Shown here one piece after another: positions 46,901-54,016 of a DNA stretch of 64,000 bases. Below the pieces are notes generated by a model, which was not told the DNA's origin, searched no databases, and worked only from the letters and a program-made list of their open reading frames with translations. Position 1 is the stretch's first letter. Every line of letters begins with the position of its first letter. The translations under genes and the position numbers were made by a program. The stretch comes from UBA10438 sp044238605 (GTDB taxonomy: Bacteria > Bacteroidota > Ignavibacteria > Kapaibacteriales > Kapaibacteriaceae): assembly GCA_044238605.1 (NCBI GenBank), contig JBIICY010000003.1, positions 62,001-126,000 of the forward strand, written 5' to 3'.

Positions 46901-48957
46901 GCCTGTGAAGGGGCTCCATAGTATGAGCCATAGATGAGCTTCTTGCCAGTTGAATCGATCTTGGCGATAAAGCCGTCTTTGAGGATGTAATCAGTTGCTG
47001 TGTAGGGGGCAGACTGATGCGCATTCGGAGTTACAGGAATGTTTGACGATGACCAGGTTGTGCCCGCCAACCAGATGTTGTTGTTCTTATCAACGGCAAC
47101 ACCGTAGAGATAGTCAGTGGAGTCGCCGCCGTAATACGTCGAGAACTCAACTGCGCCTGCAGTGGAATGTTTGCGGATGTACCCGTCTATTGGGCCGGAT
47201 AAGTTGGATTTGTACGCGCCAGTCGTTGTTGGGAAATCACTACCAAGCGTATAGCCAGCTATGACCACTGCATTCTTACCATCGACTGCCATGTCGCATG
47301 TTTGGTCCTGTCCAGAGCTGCCGTACTGAGTTGCCCAGAGACGGGTAGGAGTTGCGCCAAACTTGACAACCACGTTATCGTCATCACCCCTGCGAGTAGA
47401 TCCGTCGGTGACAGGGAAATTGGTTGATTGCGTAAGGCCGTTGAAGATGATGTTCCCATCAGAGTCAATCACAACCTTCCCACCGTAATCCATCCCGCCT
47501 CCGCCATAAAAGATGTGGTAATTCCTCACCCATCGATTCTGAGCATTGAGCTTGAATGTTGCCATGAAGATGTCGTACGACGATGAAAAGTTGGTGGTGT
47601 CTTTCTTAAACCCACCATCACCATTCATGAACCCAAGCAAGGGGCTGTTTGTAGATCCAACGATCGCAATCTTATCCTTTGTTACGGCAATACCCGTTAC
47701 GCGGTCGTTCTCGCGGTCGTCTACAATCCAGCTGTCGCTCCACTTCCCATCGGGCTGAAGTTTGAGCACAAATCCGGCGATCCACGCAATCGAATCTTTG
47801 TCTGCCCACCGCTGAAGATCGTCATTGCTACCGATCAAGAACGAATCGGGGAGGGTACGTGACTTTGTCTCTCCTGCCGCCCAGATATTCCCATTCGGGT
47901 CTGTCGTTACGTCATGAAGGATGTCTTCAAGAGATCCACCGTAGTACGTGTGCCACTGGAACGTGCCGAATTCGTTAAACTTTGTGATGAAGCAGTCCAT
48001 TCGCCCCTTGAGACGGCGCTGCAACACGCCAGGCACGTTCGGCATATCTGTGGCATATGTGGTGCCTGCAAGGATGGCATTCCCTGTGGAGTCAAACGCG
48101 GTGCGCAGCGATGTAGGTGAGATACCATTGGCATTGTTGTAGATGCTCTGCGAACCACCGATGTAGGTAGCCCACAAACGCTGCGGGTCTATCACGAGTG
48201 TCTTGGCTTTGTCGTACGAGCCAATCGAGAAACGAACAGTCTGACCCGACACATCAAACGTTGCAGAGATGGTCTCAGCGTAGTCGCCCTTCGCGTTCTT
48301 TGTAAACACTACAGGGGCCTGCTCTCCAAGTGTTCCCAACGGCGTGGAGATCTCGATTCCCCCCGATGTTGTGCTGCGTGGAGCATCGCCGCCACGGTAG
48401 GTCATCGCAATAAGAGATGGATCTCCGCCAGGGTGCACTACAAAGTCGTACTTGACCCCCGCTGTCGTGAGGTACATACGAAGATCGATGTTCGGATAGA
48501 CTTCCCGGTAGGTGATCGACTGATACCGCTCGGCCTCGATGCCGCGGATTCCCGTGTTATCGTTGATATACCGCACCAAACCAGGAAGGAGCTGGCCAAA
48601 CTCTGCACGCGCAGATGAATTGCTACCAACCAAATCAAGGTCTACTCGATACACATCCATCTCATAATCGGGCTCGTGCCTAGTGTGGCGCTCGGACGCA
48701 TACATCCGTGACTGGGCCATGTGAAGCCCCTTGCTGTGGACGTAGGCCAATGTTCCGTTGACCCTGACTACAGCGTCGATCGGTCTGTCTGCATGCGCGC
48801 CATCGTAGCGAGCCTGTCCGACGTTTCGCTCAAAATAGATGAGGGAGGGGGCTCCCTTGGCAGACGCACGTGGTGTAGACCCCGCGTAACTGACGTTGGT
48901 TGCTGCAATAACAGAGCACACGAGAGCAACGGATGTTATGAGTCTAGAGAGGATCAT
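43960..48957 (-). CDS. Giant SBBP/PKD/ASH-repeat surface protein, T9SS cargo
   Basis: At 1,665 residues this is the largest protein in the window. ATG 48957 follows a ggag site and starts a signal peptide. An N-terminal domain with YFERNVGQ (DUF7948-like) leads into SBBP-type beta-propeller repeats (about 250-690: ATYIGGS, FQWHTYYGGS, GNIWAAGET, STYYGGDSTDYLYGVAVD). Then come PKD-like domains (about 790-900), five ASH-type repeats with FG-x3-C near the start and PC near the end (FGTLDAC...TPC, FGAGVEC...GAC, and so on), a cohesin-like domain, the DICQEGGSRLL element, and a type A T9SS domain (SVYPMPAANEV...LPAGVYVLSI). It is transcribed divergently from the GldL/GldM-like pair. Confidence 0.88.
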   Translation of the reverse strand: MILSRLITSVALVCSVIAATNVSYAGSTPRASAKGAPSLIYFERNVGQARYDGAHADRPIDAVVRVNGTLAYVHSKGLHMAQSRMYASERHTRHEPDYEMDVYRVDLDLVGSNSSARAEFGQLLPGLVRYINDNTGIRGIEAERYQSITYREVYPNIDLRMYLTTAGVKYDFVVHPGGDPSLIAMTYRGGDAPRSTTSGGIEISTPLGTLGEQAPVVFTKNAKGDYAETISATFDVSGQTVRFSIGSYDKAKTLVIDPQRLWATYIGGSQSIYNNANGISPTSLRTAFDSTGNAILAGTTYATDMPNVPGVLQRRLKGRMDCFITKFNEFGTFQWHTYYGGSLEDILHDVTTDPNGNIWAAGETKSRTLPDSFLIGSNDDLQRWADKDSIAWIAGFVLKLQPDGKWSDSWIVDDRENDRVTGIAVTKDKIAIVGSTNSPLLGFMNGDGGFKKDTTNFSSSYDIFMATFKLNAQNRWVRNYHIFYGGGGMDYGGKVVIDSDGNIIFNGLTQSTNFPVTDGSTRRGDDDNVVVKFGATPTRLWATQYGSSGQDQTCDMAVDGKNAVVIAGYTLGSDFPTTTGAYKSNLSGPIDGYIRKHSTAGAVEFSTYYGGDSTDYLYGVAVDKNNNIWLAGTTWSSSNIPVTPNAHQSAPYTATDYILKDGFIAKIDSTGKKLIYGSYYGAPSQATLPVIDRANPVVPPPNTDFGYDDAVDIACDRSAYVAIATVSQGFRMGTTPGAYQDSAKLYRDTTRSHPFISYFTQCKDSVIAIIPNGPATLCDVDARQLLAPNGFARYEWSTGDKTRVITVRDTGSYSVMCMTAEGCRYRDTIYMARNPKPSVTAGRDTILCNKSSIQINAIASGGKRPYQFKWNRIETGTEFIDNDTIPNPNVNPGSTSRYEITVTDSNGCSAKDTMLVTVIDPRPILSPSSIDFGTLDACTSSSEQDVTVNNPHDYPILITGMTPDDPRLSLVTNVAGGIPVAAKGSVTVRLSVTAATAGTTNGSFSITGTPCSWSARSTYTVTKAQLTALVVPSTVSFGAGVECESTPKTDSVVIRNRGVEPLVVKPAIVSAPYSVIDPTAEITIAPGKDYVVRVQYTPTLGTHSLEAKFAFTSGACKDTLRVKLNAVTSAVTVTTSSPSVNVGTLSGCENQRDTSITLINNSDVAIKISLPTDPEIVYTPTGPIDLGAKSSVDVQVSIRPGSAGAFAKTSELSIEPCAKKLTVSYSAQKNGVAFTTPSNIDFGEFSACNAAPSTTRTASLSFDGTGSATIKSVTSGTALSATLSQGQPLTPGTPLSFNVTWTPSAEGVFIDSIVVTFDPCDVRRVVRVTGMRTRPSLKADNPITSLGLITGAASGTIRYTNDGTDTLLVGLRASTGTAVTATRPANIAALLPGSQVEVDFLTGCDNRTVVSDTIEAIVTAPCASSVASVVTGTCEQTTKVSTALSVDSVRVKVGELFVVPVRIVSSNGLNAAKAKTWTAKITYDPMVVVGRGNTPDCYVPATAGTCTSQISGVRGNDTTGVLFALNFTAVLGTSATTALTISDFAWTEAAGSAVTATPGNVTITDICQEGGSRLLKPRTSGVRLSVYPMPAANEVTIDAGGMGTDMLRWTLTSSLGQTVAVGAQNPDAAGSVVETIDVHSLPAGVYVLSIDARGETTHTTVLLQR

Positions 48958-49076
48958 CTCGATCTCCATCGAATGAGGAATATAGAACCCTAGAATACGA
49001 CACAACAACCGGATTGGCAAGGGACTACCCGCGGTATTGCGTATCATTGAATCCACATTTAATACACGTCTCGATT

Positions 49077-49880
49077 ATGCACACGCTAGAAACGCTTGCC
49101 ACACCCCATGGAAGGTCTCTTCTGCGGGATATCTACAGAGATTTACGTTTCGAAAAGCACGTTGGAGCAATCTCCACGCTCGGAGTGCTTTGGCGTATCT
49201 GTACACTTGAGCGCGATCTGTTTCGAACCGTAAATCGCGATGTGACAGTTCTGCATCCGCTTGGCATACTGCGAGGCACGGGTCTTTGGATGCAGGAAAT
49301 CGTAAATAGGTATTTCTACTCAGCTATAAATGCATTCGTCTACATCGGAGCTGCATTCCTGCTTGTAGCTATCGGTCTCAATCGAACTGGAATCATCAAC
49401 ACACCCAGCGTTGTGGTGGCCGCCATCGTTGTAGAAGCATCGTTGCTGGTGTTGTTGTTTGCCGTCATGTTCTTTTCACCCCCGGATGACGATCTCGCGA
49501 TTGACGGAGGTGCCGATGGGGAAGTGTCACAGGAACTTCTCCGGGAGCTTGGGGAGATCGGACGTGATTACGCAGCCATGGCCGTGCAATTGGAGGCTAT
49601 TGCTGGCACCCTGCAGGATGTCGTAGACCGACAAAACGACATGACCGAAAGCATGCGGATAAGCGTTCAGGCTGCCGTGGAAGCTGTAGCACCTAATCCC
49701 AACCTGATGAAGTCTATGTCGGAGACTACCGCAGCACTCTCAGCTTTCACAACAAGTATCGACGCTCTGCGCGAGCGTTTGCAAGCAGTTGAGCGGCAGG
49801 AAGTTGAACGACTCGTCCGCAATGAGCTGGAAAAACTCCTTTCTAGAAATATCGTCGAACGAGATGGCCAAGGCAGGTAA
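49077..49880 (+). CDS. Membrane protein resembling GldL (T9SS motor), divergent
   Basis: 267 residues. An N-terminal cytoplasmic region of about 83 residues precedes two TM helices: about 84-102 (INAFVYIGAAFLLVAIG) and 111-133, the latter with a buried Glu at about 120 (AAIVVEASLLVLLFA). The GAA in the first helix and EA in the second match the pattern of GldL (YGxGAAVVI... then LLTEAxIF). After FFSPPDDD there is a long cytoplasmic coiled-coil tail, also as in GldL. The N-terminal extension is not typical. It is followed by a GldM-like gene, overlapping by 17 bases. Identification is inference from pattern and order; an unrelated two-TM protein is possible. Confidence 0.5.
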   Translation: MHTLETLATPHGRSLLRDIYRDLRFEKHVGAISTLGVLWRICTLERDLFRTVNRDVTVLHPLGILRGTGLWMQEIVNRYFYSAINAFVYIGAAFLLVAIGLNRTGIINTPSVVVAAIVVEASLLVLLFAVMFFSPPDDDLAIDGGADGEVSQELLRELGEIGRDYAAMAVQLEAIAGTLQDVVDRQNDMTESMRISVQAAVEAVAPNPNLMKSMSETTAALSAFTTSIDALRERLQAVERQEVERLVRNELEKLLSRNIVERDGQGR

Positions 49881-51315
49881 GCGCCGTAAGAGCGTCGAGA
49901 TATACTTTGTCCTCTATCTGGTAGCACTCGTATTGCTGATGCCGGATAGAAAGGATCAACTACTTGATGGCAGTGAAGTATCTGCGAGTCAGCTTCGTAT
50001 CGAGTTGTTTCCGGAAAAAGTCCGCCTAGAATGTTCCATCGAGCGCGACTCGTCGGGACCCGTGACGATCATGTCGGCCGACACCGTTAACGTCATCAGA
50101 TATTCTCCTGCACTGTCGCGCTTACGCGTGCTTGTAACGATCGAAGATGTTGAGAACGGGCAGACTCTTACGATCGATGACTCAAGTCCGGAGAGCTCTC
50201 GGTTTGCATCTATCCGCGTTATTCCGGAACGCAGTCTGATAAGATTTTCATGGAGCCCCCTGCTGGCATCCATGTCGTCAAAGACGTTCCGTGTTACTCT
50301 TCAGGCAAACGGTGTGCCCCTTCAGGAAAAAGATCGTCTGCAATCGGCTTCCGGCAGCACACAGTTTGTGCTCACGACAATAGTAAACAACCAGAATCCG
50401 CCGCAGGTTATCATGATGGGGGGCAGAACAGACACACTGTTGCTGCAGGACACATCGAAGCGGCAGTTTACAGAACAGCTCAGTAGCGAATTCTGGATCG
50501 AGCCTGCGCGAACAACGATCCTTTCGGCTGCAGGGAAGGAATGGGTAAATCGGATCAGCATCGGTGGGGCAGATCCCGCTCGTGATCTTCAGTCACTCCC
50601 CACGGCGCGCGTCATTAGCGGTCCGCCGATTGACGTTGTGCGATATGTTGATCAACGGACACTTGTCGTGAAAGGCAAGGCGCCTGTCAATGGTACATCG
50701 GTGATTGAGGTTGCCGCTGTGCGAACGGACGGCAAACAGGCACGACAGACCTTTGCAGTGCAGACCGTCGTAACTGCTACTCCGAGAGTTCCAGAGATTG
50801 CATATCCTGGAGTCGAGATCATTATTGACCCGCTCCTTCCATCGGTTGAGTCGGCGCGAGCATACCTTCGTGATGGTTCACGAGAAGTTGTCTCAGCATC
50901 CTCGGGCAGCATTCGGTACAGGCCTGCATCGTCGGACACAGGTAAGATGTTGATGTTCGAGCGTCTCATTGACGGTCAGGTAGACTTCTCATCGGCTATT
51001 GCCGTGCGGTCGTTCCCGGCACCAGTTGTTCGCGAGATACGCCGGGGCTCAGACGCAAACTCGAAGACAATTGTTGTTCAGTTCTTCTCGGCTGATAGGT
51101 CAGTGAATAGACCCGTTTTGAAGATCATAGACGGTAATGCCACTGGCGTGCGAAAGCTTGCCGGATATCTGCGCCCGGCAGATAATCAAAAGCCAACGGT
51201 TTCCTGGATAGAGGTGTTTGAAGTTACCCGTAAAGATCAAAGCAAGCCGTTTACCTTCCGAGTACAGGCAATCGATGAGCGCGGCCGCGCCAGCGCGGTT
51301 GCTGCAGAAGACTAG
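49864..51315 (+). CDS. Single-TM periplasmic protein resembling GldM, divergent
   Basis: 483 residues. MAKAGKRRKSVEIYFVLYLVALVLLMPDRKDQ puts one basic-flanked TM helix at about 10-27, followed by a large periplasmic region made of beta-sandwich-like domains (Ile/Val/Ser-rich). GldM has this layout and size: a short basic N-terminus, one TM and four periplasmic domains. Sequence likeness beyond that is weak. The start at ATG 49864 lies inside the GldL-like gene. Its stop codon TAG shares CTAG with the stop of the convergent mltG. If correct, the pair would form the proton-driven T9SS motor. Confidence 0.45.
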   Translation: MAKAGKRRKSVEIYFVLYLVALVLLMPDRKDQLLDGSEVSASQLRIELFPEKVRLECSIERDSSGPVTIMSADTVNVIRYSPALSRLRVLVTIEDVENGQTLTIDDSSPESSRFASIRVIPERSLIRFSWSPLLASMSSKTFRVTLQANGVPLQEKDRLQSASGSTQFVLTTIVNNQNPPQVIMMGGRTDTLLLQDTSKRQFTEQLSSEFWIEPARTTILSAAGKEWVNRISIGGADPARDLQSLPTARVISGPPIDVVRYVDQRTLVVKGKAPVNGTSVIEVAAVRTDGKQARQTFAVQTVVTATPRVPEIAYPGVEIIIDPLLPSVESARAYLRDGSREVVSASSGSIRYRPASSDTGKMLMFERLIDGQVDFSSAIAVRSFPAPVVREIRRGSDANSKTIVVQFFSADRSVNRPVLKIIDGNATGVRKLAGYLRPADNQKPTVSWIEVFEVTRKDQSKPFTFRVQAIDERGRASAVAAED

Positions 51316-52286
51316 TTGCCGAGACGAGCTCTGTAGAGCTTCACATTTGCCAGATGCTCTGCATACGTTCTGGTAAATCTGTGTCTGCCTGAACCATCGC
51401 CTCGAGCCACAAAGAACAGGTGGTCGTGCACCTCTGGTTTCATTGCAGCCAGCAGGGCCTGTTTGCCGGGATTACAGATCGGACCAGGTGGCAGACCTGC
51501 GTGCTGATAGGTATTGTACAAGTTTGAAGCATCTCGAAGATCTGCCTTCGTTATCTGCAGGTCTCGTTGATACTGGAGTGTAGGGTCTGCCTCGAGGCGC
51601 ATACCACGCTGCAGGCGGTTGTGGTAAACGCCGGCGATTGTTGCAAGTTCCTCATTGCTCGACGACTCACGCTGAACGATTGATGCAAGCGTTACAATGC
51701 TGTCGCGCGACACGTTCGCTGGAGGTTGAATTGATACCCATGTGCGACGAGACTCATCTGCCATGAGGGATCCAACATCATCCCACGGCTCGCTTCTGAT
51801 TACGAAATAGGTTGCTGGCATCAAAAAACCATCCATCGATGGCGAAGAGACACCGTACTTCTTGAGTACGTTTGGATGTTGACACCATTCGACGAACATC
51901 GTGGAATCAATCTGCGCACGGTGCTTTAGACGCGATGCAATCTGAAACATCGTAAAGCCTTCGGGAATCGTGATCTTTACAAGGGGCTCACGCTTCCCAA
52001 ACACGAACATGCTGATGATCCCGTACTGTGATGTCTGCTCGGTAATGTGATACAGACCGGGCGTTAGTGAGCGTCCAGTTAATCGTAACCCCGCCTTGAT
52101 CGCATATTCAACGAACACCGGATCACTGACTGCCTCTTGGTAATGAGCCTCTTCCAGTGTAAGTCTGTACTGACCCCGCTCAACCAGAATTTGTATCGAG
52201 CGTTCTGCGCGCCGATTCAAAAGCGAAAAAATGATCAGCAGCGGAAGAAGCAGTCCGGCAAGAATCAGATACTGCTTACGCCTCAT
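51312..52286 (-). CDS. mltG: Endolytic murein transglycosylase MltG
   Basis: A 324-residue inner membrane enzyme of the YceG family that cleaves nascent peptidoglycan strands, setting glycan length. One N-terminal TM (YLILAGLLLPLLIIFSLL) anchors it. The domain has IPEGFTMFQIASRL, the catalytic-Glu block IVQRESSSNEELATIAGVYHNRL (split here: IVQRESSSNEE, then LATIAGVYHNRL) and MRLEADPTLQY, plus GPICNPGKQALLAAM near the end. It overlaps the ABC ATPase gene by 4 bases and the convergent GldM-like gene by 4 bases. Confidence 0.95.
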   Translation of the reverse strand: MRRKQYLILAGLLLPLLIIFSLLNRRAERSIQILVERGQYRLTLEEAHYQEAVSDPVFVEYAIKAGLRLTGRSLTPGLYHITEQTSQYGIISMFVFGKREPLVKITIPEGFTMFQIASRLKHRAQIDSTMFVEWCQHPNVLKKYGVSSPSMDGFLMPATYFVIRSEPWDDVGSLMADESRRTWVSIQPPANVSRDSIVTLASIVQRESSSNEELATIAGVYHNRLQRGMRLEADPTLQYQRDLQITKADLRDASNLYNTYQHAGLPPGPICNPGKQALLAAMKPEVHDHLFFVARGDGSGRHRFTRTYAEHLANVKLYRARLGN

Positions 52287-53194
52287 ATCGCGGCAACCTG
52301 CTGCTCGTTTGAACTCGTAACCGTTCGCACGAAGATCTCGTGCAATGTTGGTTCAACAACGTTAAACTGTGTAATTGTTGCGCGTTCAAGAGCGTGACGT
52401 ATCACTGTGTTGACAGTAATGCCAGCGTCAAGTGATAACTCGATCCAGTCAGCCCCTTGCGCATAGACGTTTGTACCAGAAATCAGGGTCAGGTCTGCTG
52501 CCGGCCCGGCTGTCCGCAGCCGAATCCGGTTTGTCGCATGTGCAGCACGCACAGAGGCTAGAGATCCATCAAGCACCACCTTGCCTCGGTTGATCAAGGC
52601 GATGTCGTCACAGAGTCTCTCTACTTGATCCATTTGGTGGGTCGAGAGCATGATTGTGGTGCCGTTGGCCTGTAGTTCCTTGATCACGGAAATCAGGAGG
52701 TCGGCATTCACCGGGTCGAGTCCGCTAAACGGCTCATCAAGAATCAACAGAGAGGGGGCATGCAGAACTGTTGAAATGAACTGAACCTTCTGCTGCATGC
52801 CTTTGGAGAGCTCCTGTACTTTCTTCGATTCCCATCCCTGTGCATCGAGGCGATGAAGCCACTGATGGGCCCTCCGCTCTGCTTCAGAGGTAGTTAGCCC
52901 CTTGAGCGTTGCAAAGTAGACGATCTGCTCGAGCACGGTAAGCTTCTTATACAAACCCCGTTCTTCGGGTAGATAGCCAATTCGTTGATTCCGATCGGCT
53001 TCTGCGATACCTTCGAGCTGAATGCTGCCTTGATCCGGCTCGATGATCTGTGTGATCATCCGAATCAAGGTGGTTTTGCCGGCTCCATTCGGACCCAGCA
53101 GTCCGAAGATGGTGCCGGGCCTGAGAGTTATACTGACATTATCATTGGCTAAATGCGAGCCAAATCTCTTTGTGACATGTTCAACCTGTAGCAT
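52283..53194 (-). CDS. ABC transporter ATP-binding protein (NatA type), no partner nearby
   Basis: 303 residues with Walker A GPNGAGKTT, signature ELSKGMQQKV, Walker B LLILDEPFSGLD, and a C-terminal DUF4162-like domain (about 215-295) as in ATPases of ABC-2 exporters. Normally the permease gene follows directly; here the next gene, overlapping by 4 bases, is mltG. The permease may be elsewhere, or the ATPase may pair with a cell-wall or T9SS function (speculative). TAGCTTCG ends 5 bases before its ATG. Confidence 0.88.
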   Translation of the reverse strand: MLQVEHVTKRFGSHLANDNVSITLRPGTIFGLLGPNGAGKTTLIRMITQIIEPDQGSIQLEGIAEADRNQRIGYLPEERGLYKKLTVLEQIVYFATLKGLTTSEAERRAHQWLHRLDAQGWESKKVQELSKGMQQKVQFISTVLHAPSLLILDEPFSGLDPVNADLLISVIKELQANGTTIMLSTHQMDQVERLCDDIALINRGKVVLDGSLASVRAAHATNRIRLRTAGPAADLTLISGTNVYAQGADWIELSLDAGITVNTVIRHALERATITQFNVVEPTLHEIFVRTVTSSNEQQVAAI

Positions 53195-53199
53195 AGCTA

Positions 53200-53207
53200 C
53201 GAAGCTA
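53200..53207 (-). promoter_or_regulatory. -7 type promoter box for the ABC-mltG unit (TAGCTTCG)
   Basis: One mismatch to TAnnTTTG on the minus strand (the TTCG form also seen at 8857 and 11137), 5 bases before the ATG at 53194. It lies in the imperfect palindrome AGCTTCGTAGCT. Confidence 0.35.
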
Positions 53208-53259
53208 CGGCAATTCGTAAGTTTGTGGCACTTTTTAGAAAGCCGCTATGTTAGGGCGG

Positions 53260-53267
53260 TACATTTG
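53260..53267 (+). promoter_or_regulatory. -7 type promoter box for sdhCAB (TACATTTG)
   Basis: Exact TAnnTTTG match 22 bases before the sdhC ATG. Unlike the leaderless candidates, the leader here includes a ribosome site (cggaaga). Confidence 0.5.
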
Positions 53268-53289
53268 GCATTCACATTTCGGAAGAGCA

Positions 53290-53997
53290 ATGAGAGCTTT
53301 TAGCGAGATCTGGGACTCGAACCTGTTTCAGAAGTGGCTCATGGCCGTAACGGGTCTGCTGCTGGTAGGGTTTCTGATCGGACACCTCTCCGGGAACCTC
53401 CTTGTGTTCATGGGGCCGTCCCACATTAACGAGTATGCGCATGGTCTGCGTACGATGCTTCACGGCACAGCGATATGGATTGTGCGGTTTGGTCTGCTGG
53501 CCAGTTTCGCACTGCACGTTACGTCTGCCATCAAACTTTCACGCCGTAATCGCGCTGCACGCCCGCAGTCGTACAACACCGTAGAGCACAGGGCTTCTTC
53601 GATGGCATCGAGGTCTATGCTGTATTCTGGCTTGTTGCTTCTCACATATGCACTGTATCACCTGGCACACTTTACTTGGGGAGTTGTGCATAGTGAGTTT
53701 TATGCCAAAACATGCACGCCAACAGCCGAGTGCAGTGGAGCTGAGTGCATCCCGGATGTGTATAGTATGATCGTTGCAAGCTTTCAGCAGCCCCTTATCA
53801 GTGTTGCCTATGTCCTGGCAATGATCATGGTCGGACTGCACTTGAACCACGCAATTGCGAGTGCTGTTCAGACATTAGGTGTTCAAAACCGCAGAGTAGT
53901 TCCGGTGATACGTGCGGTAGGCCCGCTGCTTGGAATACTTGTTGCATTGGGCTTCTCATCAGTACCACTGGCAATTCTTGCTGGAATTGTGAAATAA
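53290..53997 (+). CDS. sdhC: Succinate dehydrogenase cytochrome b558 subunit
   Basis: 235 residues, the single di-heme membrane anchor of type B succinate dehydrogenase/fumarate reductase, as in Bacteroidota. Five TM helices are visible, with conserved His for heme ligation (GHLSGNLLVF, LHVTSAIKL, HLAHFTWG, LHLNHAIASA). The ATG at 53290 follows cggaaga. The periplasmic loop after helix 3 has three Cys in TCTPTAECSGAEC, which I do not know from other members. It quantum-couples succinate oxidation to the quinone pool with SdhA and SdhB. Confidence 0.92.
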   Translation: MRAFSEIWDSNLFQKWLMAVTGLLLVGFLIGHLSGNLLVFMGPSHINEYAHGLRTMLHGTAIWIVRFGLLASFALHVTSAIKLSRRNRAARPQSYNTVEHRASSMASRSMLYSGLLLLTYALYHLAHFTWGVVHSEFYAKTCTPTAECSGAECIPDVYSMIVASFQQPLISVAYVLAMIMVGLHLNHAIASAVQTLGVQNRRVVPVIRAVGPLLGILVALGFSSVPLAILAGIVK

Positions 53998-54016
53998 GGA
54001 AGGGTCAAACACTACC

